11,308 bases of DNA from positions 1-11,308 of the forward strand of contig JAQBQL010000195.1 in NCBI GenBank assembly GCA_028287035.1. The letters run 5' to 3'. Position 1 is the stretch's first letter. Each line of letters begins with the position of its first letter. This DNA comes from Labilithrix sp. (lineage in GTDB: Bacteria; Myxococcota; Polyangia; Polyangiales; Polyangiaceae). Under the pieces are notes generated by a model. It did no database searches and was not told the origin of the DNA. It saw only the letters and a list, made by a program, of their open reading frames with translations. Shown here piece after piece: positions 1 to 5,936 of the stretch. Made by a program: the position numbers and the translations under genes.

Positions 1-2
1 CT

Positions 3-701
3 CCCGTGCCCGCTCCGGCCCCGCCGCCGCCCGCGCCCGCCGCCCGCGTCACGATCACGAGCGACGCCGGCGCGCCCCTCGCCTGCCGCGAGCAGGCCGC
101 GCAGCCGTTCCTCGTGCGGGGCAACTGGTTCCCGCACACGAGCGACGCCGAAAAGCTCAAGGAGGCGCGCAAGCTCTTCGAGGACTCGCTCCGCTACCGC
201 ACCGAGAAGTACGGCTACTTCGAGGGCTTCAGCAGCCCCAAGTACAACGCGCACCCGCCCAAGTTCTACGCCAAGAGCACGACCTTCATGGGCATGAGCG
301 TGCAGGTCAACGAGCGCATCATCCCGGCGCTGAAATGCGTCGAGGCGGCGCTGCGGTCGGGCCCCGCCGGGAACGAGTACCACCCGAAGGCGATGGGCGG
401 GATCCGCTTCAAGAACACCTACCGCGGCATGGAGATCTCGAACCACATCTACGGGATCGCCATCGACATCGAGCCCGACAAGAACTCCTGCTGCGGCTGC
501 GTCGCCCCCTGGCCCGATCACCCGCTCTGCAAGGCCAAGGGCAAGACGGTGTGGGAGCGCATGGCCATGCCCAAGTCGTGGGTCGACACCTTCGAGCGCT
601 TCGGCTTCTACTGGCTCGGCCACGACGTGCTGCAGGACACGATGCATTTCGAGTTCCTGGGCGACCCCGACAAGATCACGGAGCCGGCGACCGCCCCCTG
701 A
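3..701 (+). CDS. M15-family zinc D-Ala-D-Ala carboxypeptidase/endopeptidase, 5'-partial
   Basis: Probable cell-wall peptidase of the VanY/M15 type, cleaving peptide cross-links or stems of peptidoglycan outside the cytoplasm. The frame is open to the window edge, so the true start and any signal peptide lie upstream; the first in-frame candidate start is a GTG at 6, used here for numbering. A Pro/Ala-rich linker (residues 2-13) precedes the catalytic domain. The M15 motif SNHxxGxAxDI gives zinc ligands His147 and Asp154. The second motif, DTMHFEF, supplies catalytic Asp211 and the third ligand His214. Between the two motifs sits a Cys-rich insert with Cys162, Cys163, Cys165 and Cys175, which could form disulfides or a second metal site. 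The fold assignment rests on the conserved zinc motifs. The exact bond cleaved cannot be told from the sequence. The gene ends about 70 bp before the DUF177 gene and appears unrelated to it. Confidence 0.85.
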   Translation, partial: PVPAPAPPPPAPAARVTITSDAGAPLACREQAAQPFLVRGNWFPHTSDAEKLKEARKLFEDSLRYRTEKYGYFEGFSSPKYNAHPPKFYAKSTTFMGMSVQVNERIIPALKCVEAALRSGPAGNEYHPKAMGGIRFKNTYRGMEISNHIYGIAIDIEPDKNSCCGCVAPWPDHPLCKAKGKTVWERMAMPKSWVDTFERFGFYWLGHDVLQDTMHFEFLGDPDKITEPATAP

Positions 702-727
702 ACGGGCGGCCTCCTCGCATTCGCGGC

Positions 728-755
728 TTGCGCTGGCCGGTGGAAGGCCTATGAA
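728..755 (+). promoter_or_regulatory. Putative sigma70 promoter of the DUF177-rpmF operon
   Basis: The -35 element TTGCGC (728-733) and -10 element TATGAA (750-755) are separated by 16 bp. Transcription would begin near 762, giving a leader of only about 9 bases before the ATG at 771. The boxes match the sigma70 consensus only in part; the call is by eye. Confidence 0.45.
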
Positions 756-770
756 GGGCTGCGCGCCACG

Positions 771-1331
771 ATGACTGCCCACGAGTTCACCATCAAGACG
801 ACCGACCTGGACGCAGGCGGCAAGGACTACGCGCTGGTCATCCGGCCGGCGTGGATCCGCGGAGTCCTCGAGGATCACGAGGCGAAGGCGACCACGAACG
901 AAGGCCAGCTCGCCGTCCGGGCGTCCAAGAGCGGCACGGACGTCGTCGTCCATGGCACCATCGATGCCATCCTCGAGGTGCCCTGCGCCCGCTGCCTCGA
1001 GCGCTTCGAGCAGCCCGTCCACTCGGACGTGAGCGTGCTCTACGTGCCCGGCCAGCGGGCGAAAGAGGCCGGCGAGAACGGCGAGGTCGAGTACACCCTG
1101 GAGGACGCGGAGGCCGACACCCTCCCGTACGACGGGGACACCGTGGTCCTCGACGACCTGGTGCGGGACGAGCTCCTTTTGGGAATCCCCATGATCCCCT
1201 TGTGCTCGGAAGCCTGCCCAGGTATGTCCCCCGCCCCGGAATCCGAAGCTAAGGCCGCCTCCTCCGAGGAGAAGCCGGTCGATCCCAGGCTCGCGCCACT
1301 CATGGCGTTCCGGGTCAAGACGACGAAGTGA
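771..1331 (+). CDS. DUF177 / YceD-family protein
   Basis: 186-residue protein of the DUF177 (YceD) family, which is nearly always encoded next to rpmF and has been linked to 23S rRNA accumulation in E. coli and plants. Diagnostic features are the CxRC motif (Cys72, Cys75) in the PCARCLERF segment, a second Cys pair (Cys145, Cys149) in LCSEAC, an acidic stretch between them (about 97-130), and the C-terminal DPRLAPL segment typical of the family. The two Cys pairs could bind a metal. The start ATG at 771 has no good Shine-Dalgarno sequence; GAAGGG at 753-758 is rather far away. The gene lies 20 bp upstream of rpmF and is probably cotranscribed with it. Molecular function is not established; the role in ribosome biogenesis is inferred from family knowledge and context. 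Confidence 0.88.
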   Translation: MTAHEFTIKTTDLDAGGKDYALVIRPAWIRGVLEDHEAKATTNEGQLAVRASKSGTDVVVHGTIDAILEVPCARCLERFEQPVHSDVSVLYVPGQRAKEAGENGEVEYTLEDAEADTLPYDGDTVVLDDLVRDELLLGIPMIPLCSEACPGMSPAPESEAKAASSEEKPVDPRLAPLMAFRVKTTK

Positions 1332-1339
1332 TCTGATCG

Positions 1340-1345
1340 AAGGAG
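1340..1345 (+). promoter_or_regulatory. Shine-Dalgarno site deciding the GTG start of rpmF
   Basis: AAGGAG lies 6 bases before the GTG at 1352. It is the clearest ribosome binding site in the first 4 kb and supports the GTG start, which also yields the family N-terminus. Confidence 0.8.
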
Positions 1346-1351
1346 TCGAAA

Positions 1352-1546
1352 GTGGCGGTCCCCAAGCGACGTACTACCCGTTCCAGGCGCAACATGCGCC
1401 GCGCGAACCACGACAAGGTCGTTCCCGTGCAGCTCATCGCGTGCGCGAACTGCGGCGAGCCCGTCACTCCGCACCGCGCCTGCGCGTCCTGCGGCCACTA
1501 CAAGGGCCGGCAGGTCACCGAGAAAACGACGGCCAAGAAGGTCTGA
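1352..1546 (+). CDS. rpmF: 50S ribosomal protein bL32
   Basis: 64-residue ribosomal protein bL32, a late-assembling component of the large subunit. The N-terminus [17 protein letters not shown] is the classic bL32 signature. A complete zinc ribbon is present: Cys31-x2-Cys34 and Cys44-x2-Cys47, so this is the zinc-binding (C+) form. The start is GTG at 1352, preceded by a strong Shine-Dalgarno AAGGAG (1340-1345) with 6-base spacing, which fixes the start. It follows the DUF177 gene by 20 bp, the usual partnership. The usual next gene, plsX, is absent; the gene is followed by a hairpin-rich gap and then fabH. Confidence 0.97.
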   Translation: MAVPKRRTTRSRRNMRRANHDKVVPVQLIACANCGEPVTPHRACASCGHYKGRQVTEKTTAKKV

Positions 1547-1664
1547 GCTTCGGCTCGTTCCTCGCTCGCCCCGCCCACTCGCCCAGCCGACCGCGCGCCC
1601 GGTTCTTCGCGCCTCGCTCTGCGAGGCCTGAGGGACGGGCGCGTCCGTCATTTGCCCGCAAATG
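1545..1664 (+). terminator. Cluster of hairpins after rpmF, possible terminator region
   Basis: Four inverted repeats follow each other. GAGC-TTCG-GCTC (1545-1556) overlaps the rpmF stop and carries the very stable cUUCGg tetraloop. GCCTCGC-TCT-GCGAGGC (1611-1627) is a perfect 7-bp stem. GACGG/CCGTC (1634-1638 / 1645-1649) has a 6-base loop. CATTTGC/GCAAATG (1649-1655 / 1658-1664) is nearly a perfect palindrome. None is followed by a T-run, so a standard intrinsic terminator is not shown. The array probably ends or attenuates the rpmF transcript. No coding potential is evident between 1547 and 1729. Confidence 0.4.
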
Positions 1665-1688
1665 CGCGAGCACGTGCGGCCGGGGCGG

Positions 1689-1717
1689 TGTGTCATGTTC
1701 TCGTCATGTGCTAGACC
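1689..1717 (+). promoter_or_regulatory. Putative fabH promoter with 11-bp-phased direct repeats
   Basis: A -10-like TAGACC (1712-1717) lies 12 bases before the fabH ATG. The -35 region (around 1689-1694, TGTGTC) is weak. Two copies of GTCATGT (1692-1698 and 1703-1709) are spaced 11 bp apart inside the spacer, one helical turn, so a regulator could bind between the -35 and -10 positions. Confidence 0.35.
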
Positions 1718-1729
1718 GTGGTGGCCCCG

Positions 1730-2734
1730 ATGAACACGCCTGCCTCACGCATCCTCGGCACGGGTAGCTATCTCCCGTCGATCGTCCGCACGAACCACGA
1801 CCTCGAGAAGATGGTCGACACGAGCGACCAGTGGATCATGGAGCGCACGGGCATCCGTGAGCGCCGGATCGCGCCCGAGGGTGTCGTCACGAGCGACATG
1901 GCGACCGAGGCCGCGAAGAAGGCGCTCGAGGCGGCGGAGCTGAAGGCGACCGACATCGACCTCATCATCGTCGCCACCGTCACGCCCGACATGCCGATGC
2001 CGGCGACCGCGGTGTTCGTCCAGCAGAAGCTCGGGGCCGGCGCGTGCCCCGCGTTCGACCTCTCGGCGGCGTGCGCCGGGTTCATCTTCGGCATGTCCAT
2101 CGCCGACCAGTTCATCCGCAGCGGCGTGATGAAGAACGTCCTCGTGGTCGGCGTCGAGCTCCTCTCGCGGGTCATCAACTGGGAAGACCGCACGACGTGC
2201 GTGCTCTTCGGCGACGGCGCGGGCGCGGTCATCCTCGGCCCGGCCGGCGGGGCGACCGCCTCGGGCAAGCCGCGGGGCCTGCTCTCCACGAAGATCCAGT
2301 CGGACGGCGCGCTCGCGCACTCGCTGATGATCCCGGGCGGCGGCTCGCAGCTGCCGATGAGCGCCGAGGTCCTCGAGCAGAAGAAGCACAAGGTCCACAT
2401 GCGCGGCCAGGACATCTTCAAGGTGGCCGTGAAGAACCTCTATGCCGCCACGAAGGGCGCGCTCGACATGACGGGCATGACCGCCGACGAGGTGGACTGG
2501 ATCTGCCCCCACCAGGCGAACCTGCGCATCATCGATTTCGCGGCCACGCGCCTCGGCGTCGCGAAGGAGAAGGTGCTCCTCAACATCGAGCGCGTCGGCA
2601 ACACGTCGAGCGCCTCGATCCCGATCCTCCTCGACGAGAGCCTCCGCTCCGGCAAGGTCCGCGTGGGCGACACGGTGGCCATGTGCGCGCTCGGGGCGGG
2701 GATTTCGTGGGGCGGCGCGATCGTGCGCATGTAG
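1730..2734 (+). CDS. fabH: 3-oxoacyl-ACP synthase III (KAS III)
   Basis: Starts type II fatty acid synthesis by condensing an acyl-CoA primer with malonyl-ACP in the cytoplasm. In myxobacteria branched primers from leucine breakdown may also be used (family knowledge; not decidable here). The thiolase-fold protein is 334 residues from the ATG at 1730. The catalytic triad is complete: Cys115 in DLSAACAGF, His261 in ICPHQANLR and Asn291 in GNTSSAS. The C-terminal glycine-rich GAGISWGGA segment is also typical. An in-frame GTG at 1718 would add four residues, but the ATG gives the usual N-terminus (ILGTGSYLP near residue 8) and suits a promoter immediately upstream. No Shine-Dalgarno is visible. 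fabH is separated from rpmF by about 180 bp without plsX, and from fabD by two lipoprotein genes. Confidence 0.96.
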   Translation: MNTPASRILGTGSYLPSIVRTNHDLEKMVDTSDQWIMERTGIRERRIAPEGVVTSDMATEAAKKALEAAELKATDIDLIIVATVTPDMPMPATAVFVQQKLGAGACPAFDLSAACAGFIFGMSIADQFIRSGVMKNVLVVGVELLSRVINWEDRTTCVLFGDGAGAVILGPAGGATASGKPRGLLSTKIQSDGALAHSLMIPGGGSQLPMSAEVLEQKKHKVHMRGQDIFKVAVKNLYAATKGALDMTGMTADEVDWICPHQANLRIIDFAATRLGVAKEKVLLNIERVGNTSSASIPILLDESLRSGKVRVGDTVAMCALGAGISWGGAIVRM

Positions 2735-2748
2735 CCCAGCCGGGTTGC

Positions 2749-2754
2749 TATACT
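2749..2754 (+). promoter_or_regulatory. Putative -10 element, leaderless lipoprotein transcript
   Basis: TATACT, matching 5 of 6 consensus bases, ends 7 bases before the ATG at 2762, so transcription would begin at or next to the A of the start codon. No convincing -35 element is seen 16-19 bp upstream, within the end of fabH. Confidence 0.45.
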
Positions 2755-2761
2755 GGGCCCG

Positions 2762-3370
2762 ATGGCTTCTGCCGCGCGAATCCTTGCGCTGACGCTGAGC
2801 ACGGTGACGCTCGGGGGAATCCTCGCGTCGTGCACCGCCACTGCGAACCTCAGCGACATCTACACGGCGCTCGACGGGAACGGTGACCGGCAGCGGGACA
2901 CCTTCTACACGGACAGCAAGGAGATCCACTGCGTGATCGAGGCGGGCATCGGCCGCCGCGGTGTGACGATCGAGTCGCTGATCCGGCAGCTCCAGGGCTA
3001 CGACTTCAGCGCCGACCGCTTCTTCGACACCGACCGCGTCGCGGCGAACGTCGAGGTGGCGCCCACCCCGCAGGACGGGGTGCAGAAGGTCGATCTCGTG
3101 CTCTCGCCCTCCGCCCCCGACGGCTCGGCGGCGGACGACGCGCCGTTCCTGCCGGGTCACTTCATCTGCGAGGCGTACCTCGACGGGAAGCTCGAACGCT
3201 CGGCGGTGTTCAACGTCGTCTTCCCGCCGTGCCCGGCGTCCAGCATCCTGCCGACGACCGTCTGTTACGGCTTCTACAAGGCGAACACGGAGTGCCCGCG
3301 CTACGGCCTCACGTCGGACGACCCCGCCCGCTGCGTCTGTGACCCGGTGAAAGGATGGCAGTGCCCATGA
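2762..3370 (+). CDS. Predicted Cys-rich lipoprotein of unknown function
   Basis: 202 residues, not recognised as a named family. The N-terminus is a lipoprotein signal peptide: Arg6, a hydrophobic run at about 7-22 and the lipobox L21-A-S-C24, so mature protein would be lipid-anchored at Cys24 and face the periplasm or outside. The middle (about 95-155) alternates short hydrophobic stretches and ends in a pattern (PGHFICEAYLDGK, then FNVVF) seen in Ig-like or beta-sandwich domains. The C-terminus (157-201) holds six cysteines (157, 168, 178, 191, 193, 201); with Cys57 and Cys136 the mature part has eight apart from the anchor, suggesting disulfides. The ATG at 2762 has no Shine-Dalgarno and lies directly behind a TATACT box. 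The stop overlaps the ATG of the next gene (ATGA), so the two are probably translationally coupled. Any link to fatty acid synthesis is positional only. Confidence 0.75.
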   Translation: MASAARILALTLSTVTLGGILASCTATANLSDIYTALDGNGDRQRDTFYTDSKEIHCVIEAGIGRRGVTIESLIRQLQGYDFSADRFFDTDRVAANVEVAPTPQDGVQKVDLVLSPSAPDGSAADDAPFLPGHFICEAYLDGKLERSAVFNVVFPPCPASSILPTTVCYGFYKANTECPRYGLTSDDPARCVCDPVKGWQCP

Positions 3371-3672
3371 GCGACCGCTTCATCGCCTCGACCTTCGACA
3401 AGAACGCGGCACGTGAGCGGGAGATCCGCGCGCGCCGCCGCATCGTCGTCCGCGTCGGCTTCGCGGCGCTCGCCGCCCTCACCGCGGTGACGGCGCTGAC
3501 CGCCTGCATCTTCGATCAGAGCGACTACCAGGGCGGCGGCCACAACGACAAGGGTGCCCAGGCGAAGACCGCCGAGCCGCCCGCCTCGACCGAGCCGACG
3601 ACGCAGCCCACCGCGACGTCGACCACCGACGACGACTCGGGCCTCCCGATCCTCGACGCCACGACCGGCTGA
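3367..3672 (+). CDS. Small predicted lipoprotein or membrane-anchored protein
   Basis: 101 residues from the ATG at 3367, which overlaps the preceding stop in ATGA. AAAGGA at 3350-3355 could serve as Shine-Dalgarno; an in-frame ATG at 3355 would sit directly on it and is less likely. The first 29 residues are charged and Arg-rich (RRR at 23-25). A hydrophobic segment (30-46) ends in the lipobox-like L44-T-A-C47. The remaining 54 residues are low-complexity, rich in Thr, Ser, Pro and Asp. It is either a lipoprotein with an unusually long n-region or a single-pass inner-membrane protein with a disordered outer tail. No family is recognised. Coupling to the upstream lipoprotein suggests that the two products act together. 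Confidence 0.7.
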   Translation: MSDRFIASTFDKNAAREREIRARRRIVVRVGFAALAALTAVTALTACIFDQSDYQGGGHNDKGAQAKTAEPPASTEPTTQPTATSTTDDDSGLPILDATTG

Positions 3673-3722
3673 TCCGCTCCTCGCGGTCGGGCCCGCCGCC
3701 GCCCGCCCACGCACGATTCGCT

Positions 3723-3751
3723 TTGGCGTCCGCCGCGGCCTGCGCTATCGA
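3723..3751 (+). promoter_or_regulatory. Putative sigma70 promoter of fabD
   Basis: TTGGCG (3723-3728) and TATCGA (3746-3751) are separated by 17 bp in the 88-bp gap before fabD. Transcription would start near 3758-3759, 2-3 bases from the ATG at 3761. This predicts an almost leaderless fabD mRNA and fits the lack of a Shine-Dalgarno there. Confidence 0.5.
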
Positions 3752-3760
3752 GCGCGACCA

Positions 3761-4756
3761 ATGGAACCGCGTCAGATCGCGTGGCTCTTCCCCGGTCAGG
3801 GCTCCCAGGCCGTCGGCATGGGCAAGGACCTCCTCGACGTCTCGAAGGCGGCGCGCGACGTCTTCGCCCGTGCCGACGCGGCGCTCGGCGGCGCCGCCCC
3901 GCTGTCGAAGCTGGTGCTCGAGGGCCCCGAGGCGGAGCTGACGCTCACCGCGAACGCGCAGCCGGCGCTCGTGACGATGAGCACCGCGGTGCTGGCCGCG
4001 ATGCGCGAGGCGTATCCCGACCTCCCCCTCCCCCGCTTCGCGGCCGGTCATTCGCTCGGCGAGTACTCGGCCCTGGTCGCGGCCGGCGCCCTCTCCCTCG
4101 AGGACGCGGTCCGCCTCGTGCGCGCGCGCGGCCTCGCCATGCAGGGCGCGGTGCCGCCCGGCGCGGGCGCCATGGCCGCGATCATGGGCATGGACGGGAC
4201 GCGCCTCGAGGCGCTCTGCCGCGAGGTCGCCGAGGGCAGCGACGAGACCGGCGCCCCGTACGGCACCGTCAGCTGCGCGAACTTCAACGCTCCCGGCCAG
4301 ATCGTCATCGCCGGAACGACCGCCGCGGTGGCCCGGGCCAGCGCGCTCGCCACCGCGGAGAAGGGCAAGGCCATCCCGCTCAAGGTGAGCGCCCCCTTCC
4401 ACTGCGCGCTCATGGCGCCGGCCGCGGTCACCCTGAAGGGCGAGCTCGAGAAGGTCGACGTGAAGCCGCTCGCGTTCCCGGTCGTCGCGAACGTCGACGC
4501 GCGCCCCAACAGCGACGCCTCGCGCGTGAAGGACCTCCTCGTGCGCCAGGTCGACGGCGCCGTCCGGTGGGAGCAGGCGATCCGGCTCATGCACATGGAG
4601 GGCATCACCCACGCCATCGAGATCGGCCCTGGCAAGGTGCTCGCCGGCCTCGGCAAGCGCATCGCGAAGGACATGAAGATCTTCAGCGTGGGCGACGCGG
4701 CGAGCCTCGCCGGGCTCGCCGAGTTCCTCGCCCCCTCCCCGTCACCCGCCTCCTGA
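3761..4756 (+). CDS. fabD: Malonyl-CoA:ACP transacylase
   Basis: Transfers malonyl from CoA to the phosphopantetheine of AcpP, feeding all condensation steps. 331 residues from the ATG at 3761, slightly longer than E. coli FabD because of a C-terminal Ala/Pro/Ser tail. The motif FPGQGSQ (residues 10-16) forms the oxyanion region; the nucleophile Ser98 is in GHSLGEY; Arg123 in RGLAMQ should bind the malonyl carboxylate; and catalytic His214 is in SAPFHCALM. All essential residues are present. The open frame continues upstream to 3554, but that part is compositionally a shadow of the small lipoprotein gene, and the family N-terminus begins at 3761. fabG follows 14 bp after the stop. Confidence 0.96.
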   Translation: MEPRQIAWLFPGQGSQAVGMGKDLLDVSKAARDVFARADAALGGAAPLSKLVLEGPEAELTLTANAQPALVTMSTAVLAAMREAYPDLPLPRFAAGHSLGEYSALVAAGALSLEDAVRLVRARGLAMQGAVPPGAGAMAAIMGMDGTRLEALCREVAEGSDETGAPYGTVSCANFNAPGQIVIAGTTAAVARASALATAEKGKAIPLKVSAPFHCALMAPAAVTLKGELEKVDVKPLAFPVVANVDARPNSDASRVKDLLVRQVDGAVRWEQAIRLMHMEGITHAIEIGPGKVLAGLGKRIAKDMKIFSVGDAASLAGLAEFLAPSPSPAS

Positions 4757-4770
4757 AGGAAGACAAGAAC

Positions 4771-5517
4771 ATGTTCCAGCTCACCGGCAAGGTCGCGATC
4801 GTCACCGGCGGCTCGCGCGGCATCGGGCGCGCGGTGTGCGAGGCGCTCGCCGAGCAAGGCGCCACGGTGGTCGTGAACTACGTCAAGGGCGAGGCCCAGG
4901 CGAAGGAGGTCGCGGACGGCATCGTCGCGCGCGGCGGCACGGCGGAGATCGCCGGGTTCGACATCGCCGACGGAAAGGCCGCCGAGGCCGCCATCGACGA
5001 GATCGCGAAGCGTCATGGCCGCCTCGACATCCTCGTCGCCAACGCCGGCATCTCCATCGACGGGCTGCTCCTCCGCCTCAAGGAAGAGGACGTCGACCGC
5101 CTCTTCCAGGTCAACGTGAAGGGCTCGATCGCGTGCGCCAAGGCCGCGACGAAGGTGATGATGCGGGCCCGCACCGGCCGCGTCGTCTTCATGTCGAGCG
5201 TGGTCGGCGAGATGGGGAACATCGGCCAGACCGCCTACGCCGCCTCCAAGGCCGCGGTCATCGGCGCCGCCAAGTCGATCGCCCGCGAGTTCGCCTCCCG
5301 GAACATCACGGTCAACGTGGTGGCGCCGGGGTTCATCGACACGGACATGACGCACACGATGACCGACCAGATGAAGGAAGGCCTCACCAAGATCATCCCC
5401 CTCGCCCGCACCGGCACCGCGCGCGAGATCGCCGCCGCCTGCGTGTACCTGTCCAGCGACGAGGCTTCGTACGTCACGGGACAGGTCCTCCGGGTCAACG
5501 GCGGCATGCACATGTGA
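4771..5517 (+). CDS. fabG: 3-oxoacyl-ACP reductase
   Basis: NADPH-dependent short-chain dehydrogenase that reduces 3-oxoacyl-ACP to 3-hydroxyacyl-ACP in each elongation cycle. 248 residues. The Rossmann cofactor motif TGGSRGIG is at 12-19, NAG at 91-93, and the catalytic Ser143, Tyr156 and Lys160 lie in SSVVG and YAASK. PGFIDTDM (186-193) and the C-terminal GQVLRVNGGM are typical of FabG. The ATG at 4771 is preceded by GAAGGA (4755-4760) with 10-base spacing, and the start gives the standard N-terminus. It directly follows fabD in the same direction and is almost certainly cotranscribed with it. The long open frame reaching upstream through fabD is out of phase with fabD and is not a fusion. 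Confidence 0.96.
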   Translation: MFQLTGKVAIVTGGSRGIGRAVCEALAEQGATVVVNYVKGEAQAKEVADGIVARGGTAEIAGFDIADGKAAEAAIDEIAKRHGRLDILVANAGISIDGLLLRLKEEDVDRLFQVNVKGSIACAKAATKVMMRARTGRVVFMSSVVGEMGNIGQTAYAASKAAVIGAAKSIAREFASRNITVNVVAPGFIDTDMTHTMTDQMKEGLTKIIPLARTGTAREIAAACVYLSSDEASYVTGQVLRVNGGMHM

Positions 5518-5529
5518 GACTCACCGCTA

Positions 5530-5566
5530 CGCAACCTACGCATTGCGCAAAAAGCGCCCGGTTGCG
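5530..5566 (+). repeat. Nested inverted repeat between fabG and acpP
   Basis: An outer 7-bp inverted repeat, CGCAACC (5530-5536) and GGTTGCG (5560-5566), encloses an inner hairpin GCGC-AAAAA-GCGC (5545-5557) and the palindrome TTGCGCAA (5543-5550). It begins 12 bp after the fabG stop and its right arm covers the -35 box of the acpP promoter candidate. It could end fabDG transcripts, act as an attenuator, or be an operator. Confidence 0.45.
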
Positions 5567-5590
5567 GTCCGAGGCAAGGCTGTGTAGAAA
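5562..5590 (+). promoter_or_regulatory. Putative sigma70 promoter of acpP
   Basis: TTGCGG (5562-5567) and TAGAAA (5585-5590) are separated by 17 bp. Transcription would begin near 5597, leaving a leader of about 62 bases. A dedicated promoter suits acpP, whose product is needed in far larger amount than the neighbouring enzymes. Confidence 0.5.
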
Positions 5591-5658
5591 GCCCCGGTCC
5601 ACTCCAGCGCCACATAGCGCTACACACGCAATCGAACGCGAATCGAAGAGGCAGACGA

Positions 5659-5901
5659 ATGGCTCAGGACATCGGTAGCGAGGTCAAGCGCATCATCAAG
5701 GAGCAGCTCGACGTCGAGGAGAAGGACATCAAGCCCGAGTCCACGTTCATCGAGGATCTCGGTGCGGACTCTCTCGGCCTGGTCGAGCTCGTGCTCGCGT
5801 TCGAGGAAGCCTTCGAGATCGACATCCCGGACGAGGACACGGAGAAGATCCGCACCGTCCAGGACGCGGTCGACTACATCGAGAAGAACGCGAAGAAGTA
5901 A
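5659..5901 (+). CDS. acpP: Acyl carrier protein
   Basis: 80-residue acidic four-helix carrier protein that holds growing acyl chains during type II fatty acid synthesis. The phosphopantetheine attachment site is Ser38 in [11 protein letters not shown]. Helix II and the acidic recognition surface ([12 protein letters not shown], 49-60) are intact. Length and sequence match housekeeping AcpP rather than a polyketide carrier protein. The Shine-Dalgarno AAGAGG (5646-5651) has 7-base spacing to the ATG at 5659. A 141-bp gap with an inverted repeat and a promoter candidate separates it from fabG, so it can be expressed independently of fabDG. fabF follows 39 bp downstream. Confidence 0.98.
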   Translation: MAQDIGSEVKRIIKEQLDVEEKDIKPESTFIEDLGADSLGLVELVLAFEEAFEIDIPDEDTEKIRTVQDAVDYIEKNAKK

Positions 5902-5902
5902 C

Positions 5903-5936
5903 CGTCCTCGTCAGAGGACGACAGCCCCAGGTCCTC
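5903..5936 (+). promoter_or_regulatory. Mutually exclusive hairpins in front of fabF
   Basis: CGTCCTC (5903-5909) pairs perfectly with GAGGACG (5914-5920) around a 4-base loop. The same GAGGAC (5914-5919) can instead pair with a second GTCCTC (5931-5936) that abuts the fabF start region, with an 11-base loop. fabF has no Shine-Dalgarno; its ATG is preceded by the pyrimidine tract CCTCCTTC (5933-5940), which resembles the 16S rRNA anti-Shine-Dalgarno itself. The structure may set the AcpP:FabF ratio, by stalling or processing after acpP or by opening and closing the fabF start. The pairings are seen in the sequence; the function is inferred. Confidence 0.4.

Noticed and set aside
1441..1767. 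108-codon frame overlapping rpmF and reaching into fabH
   Set aside because: Out of phase with both genes, Arg/Pro/Ser-rich and without a start signal; rpmF and the hairpin gap explain the region.
1745..3160. Long open frame (471 codons) on the minus strand opposite fabH
   Set aside because: Rich in Arg, Asp, Glu, Val and His with no recognisable motif. It mirrors fabH and the lipoprotein gene and is a codon-bias shadow of high-GC DNA.
3781..4770. Open frame running through fabD into fabG, suggesting a fusion protein
   Set aside because: The upstream part is out of phase with fabD, Arg/Pro-rich and without motifs. fabG has its own Shine-Dalgarno and ATG at 4771.
4048..5511. 487-codon minus-strand open frame opposite fabD and fabG
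   Set aside because: No family features; it spans two well-supported genes and is explained by GC-rich antisense frames.
5545..5557. GCGC-AAAAA-GCGC read as an intrinsic terminator
   Set aside because: The A-run is in the loop and no T-run follows the stem on the plus strand, so it is listed only as part of a nested repeat.
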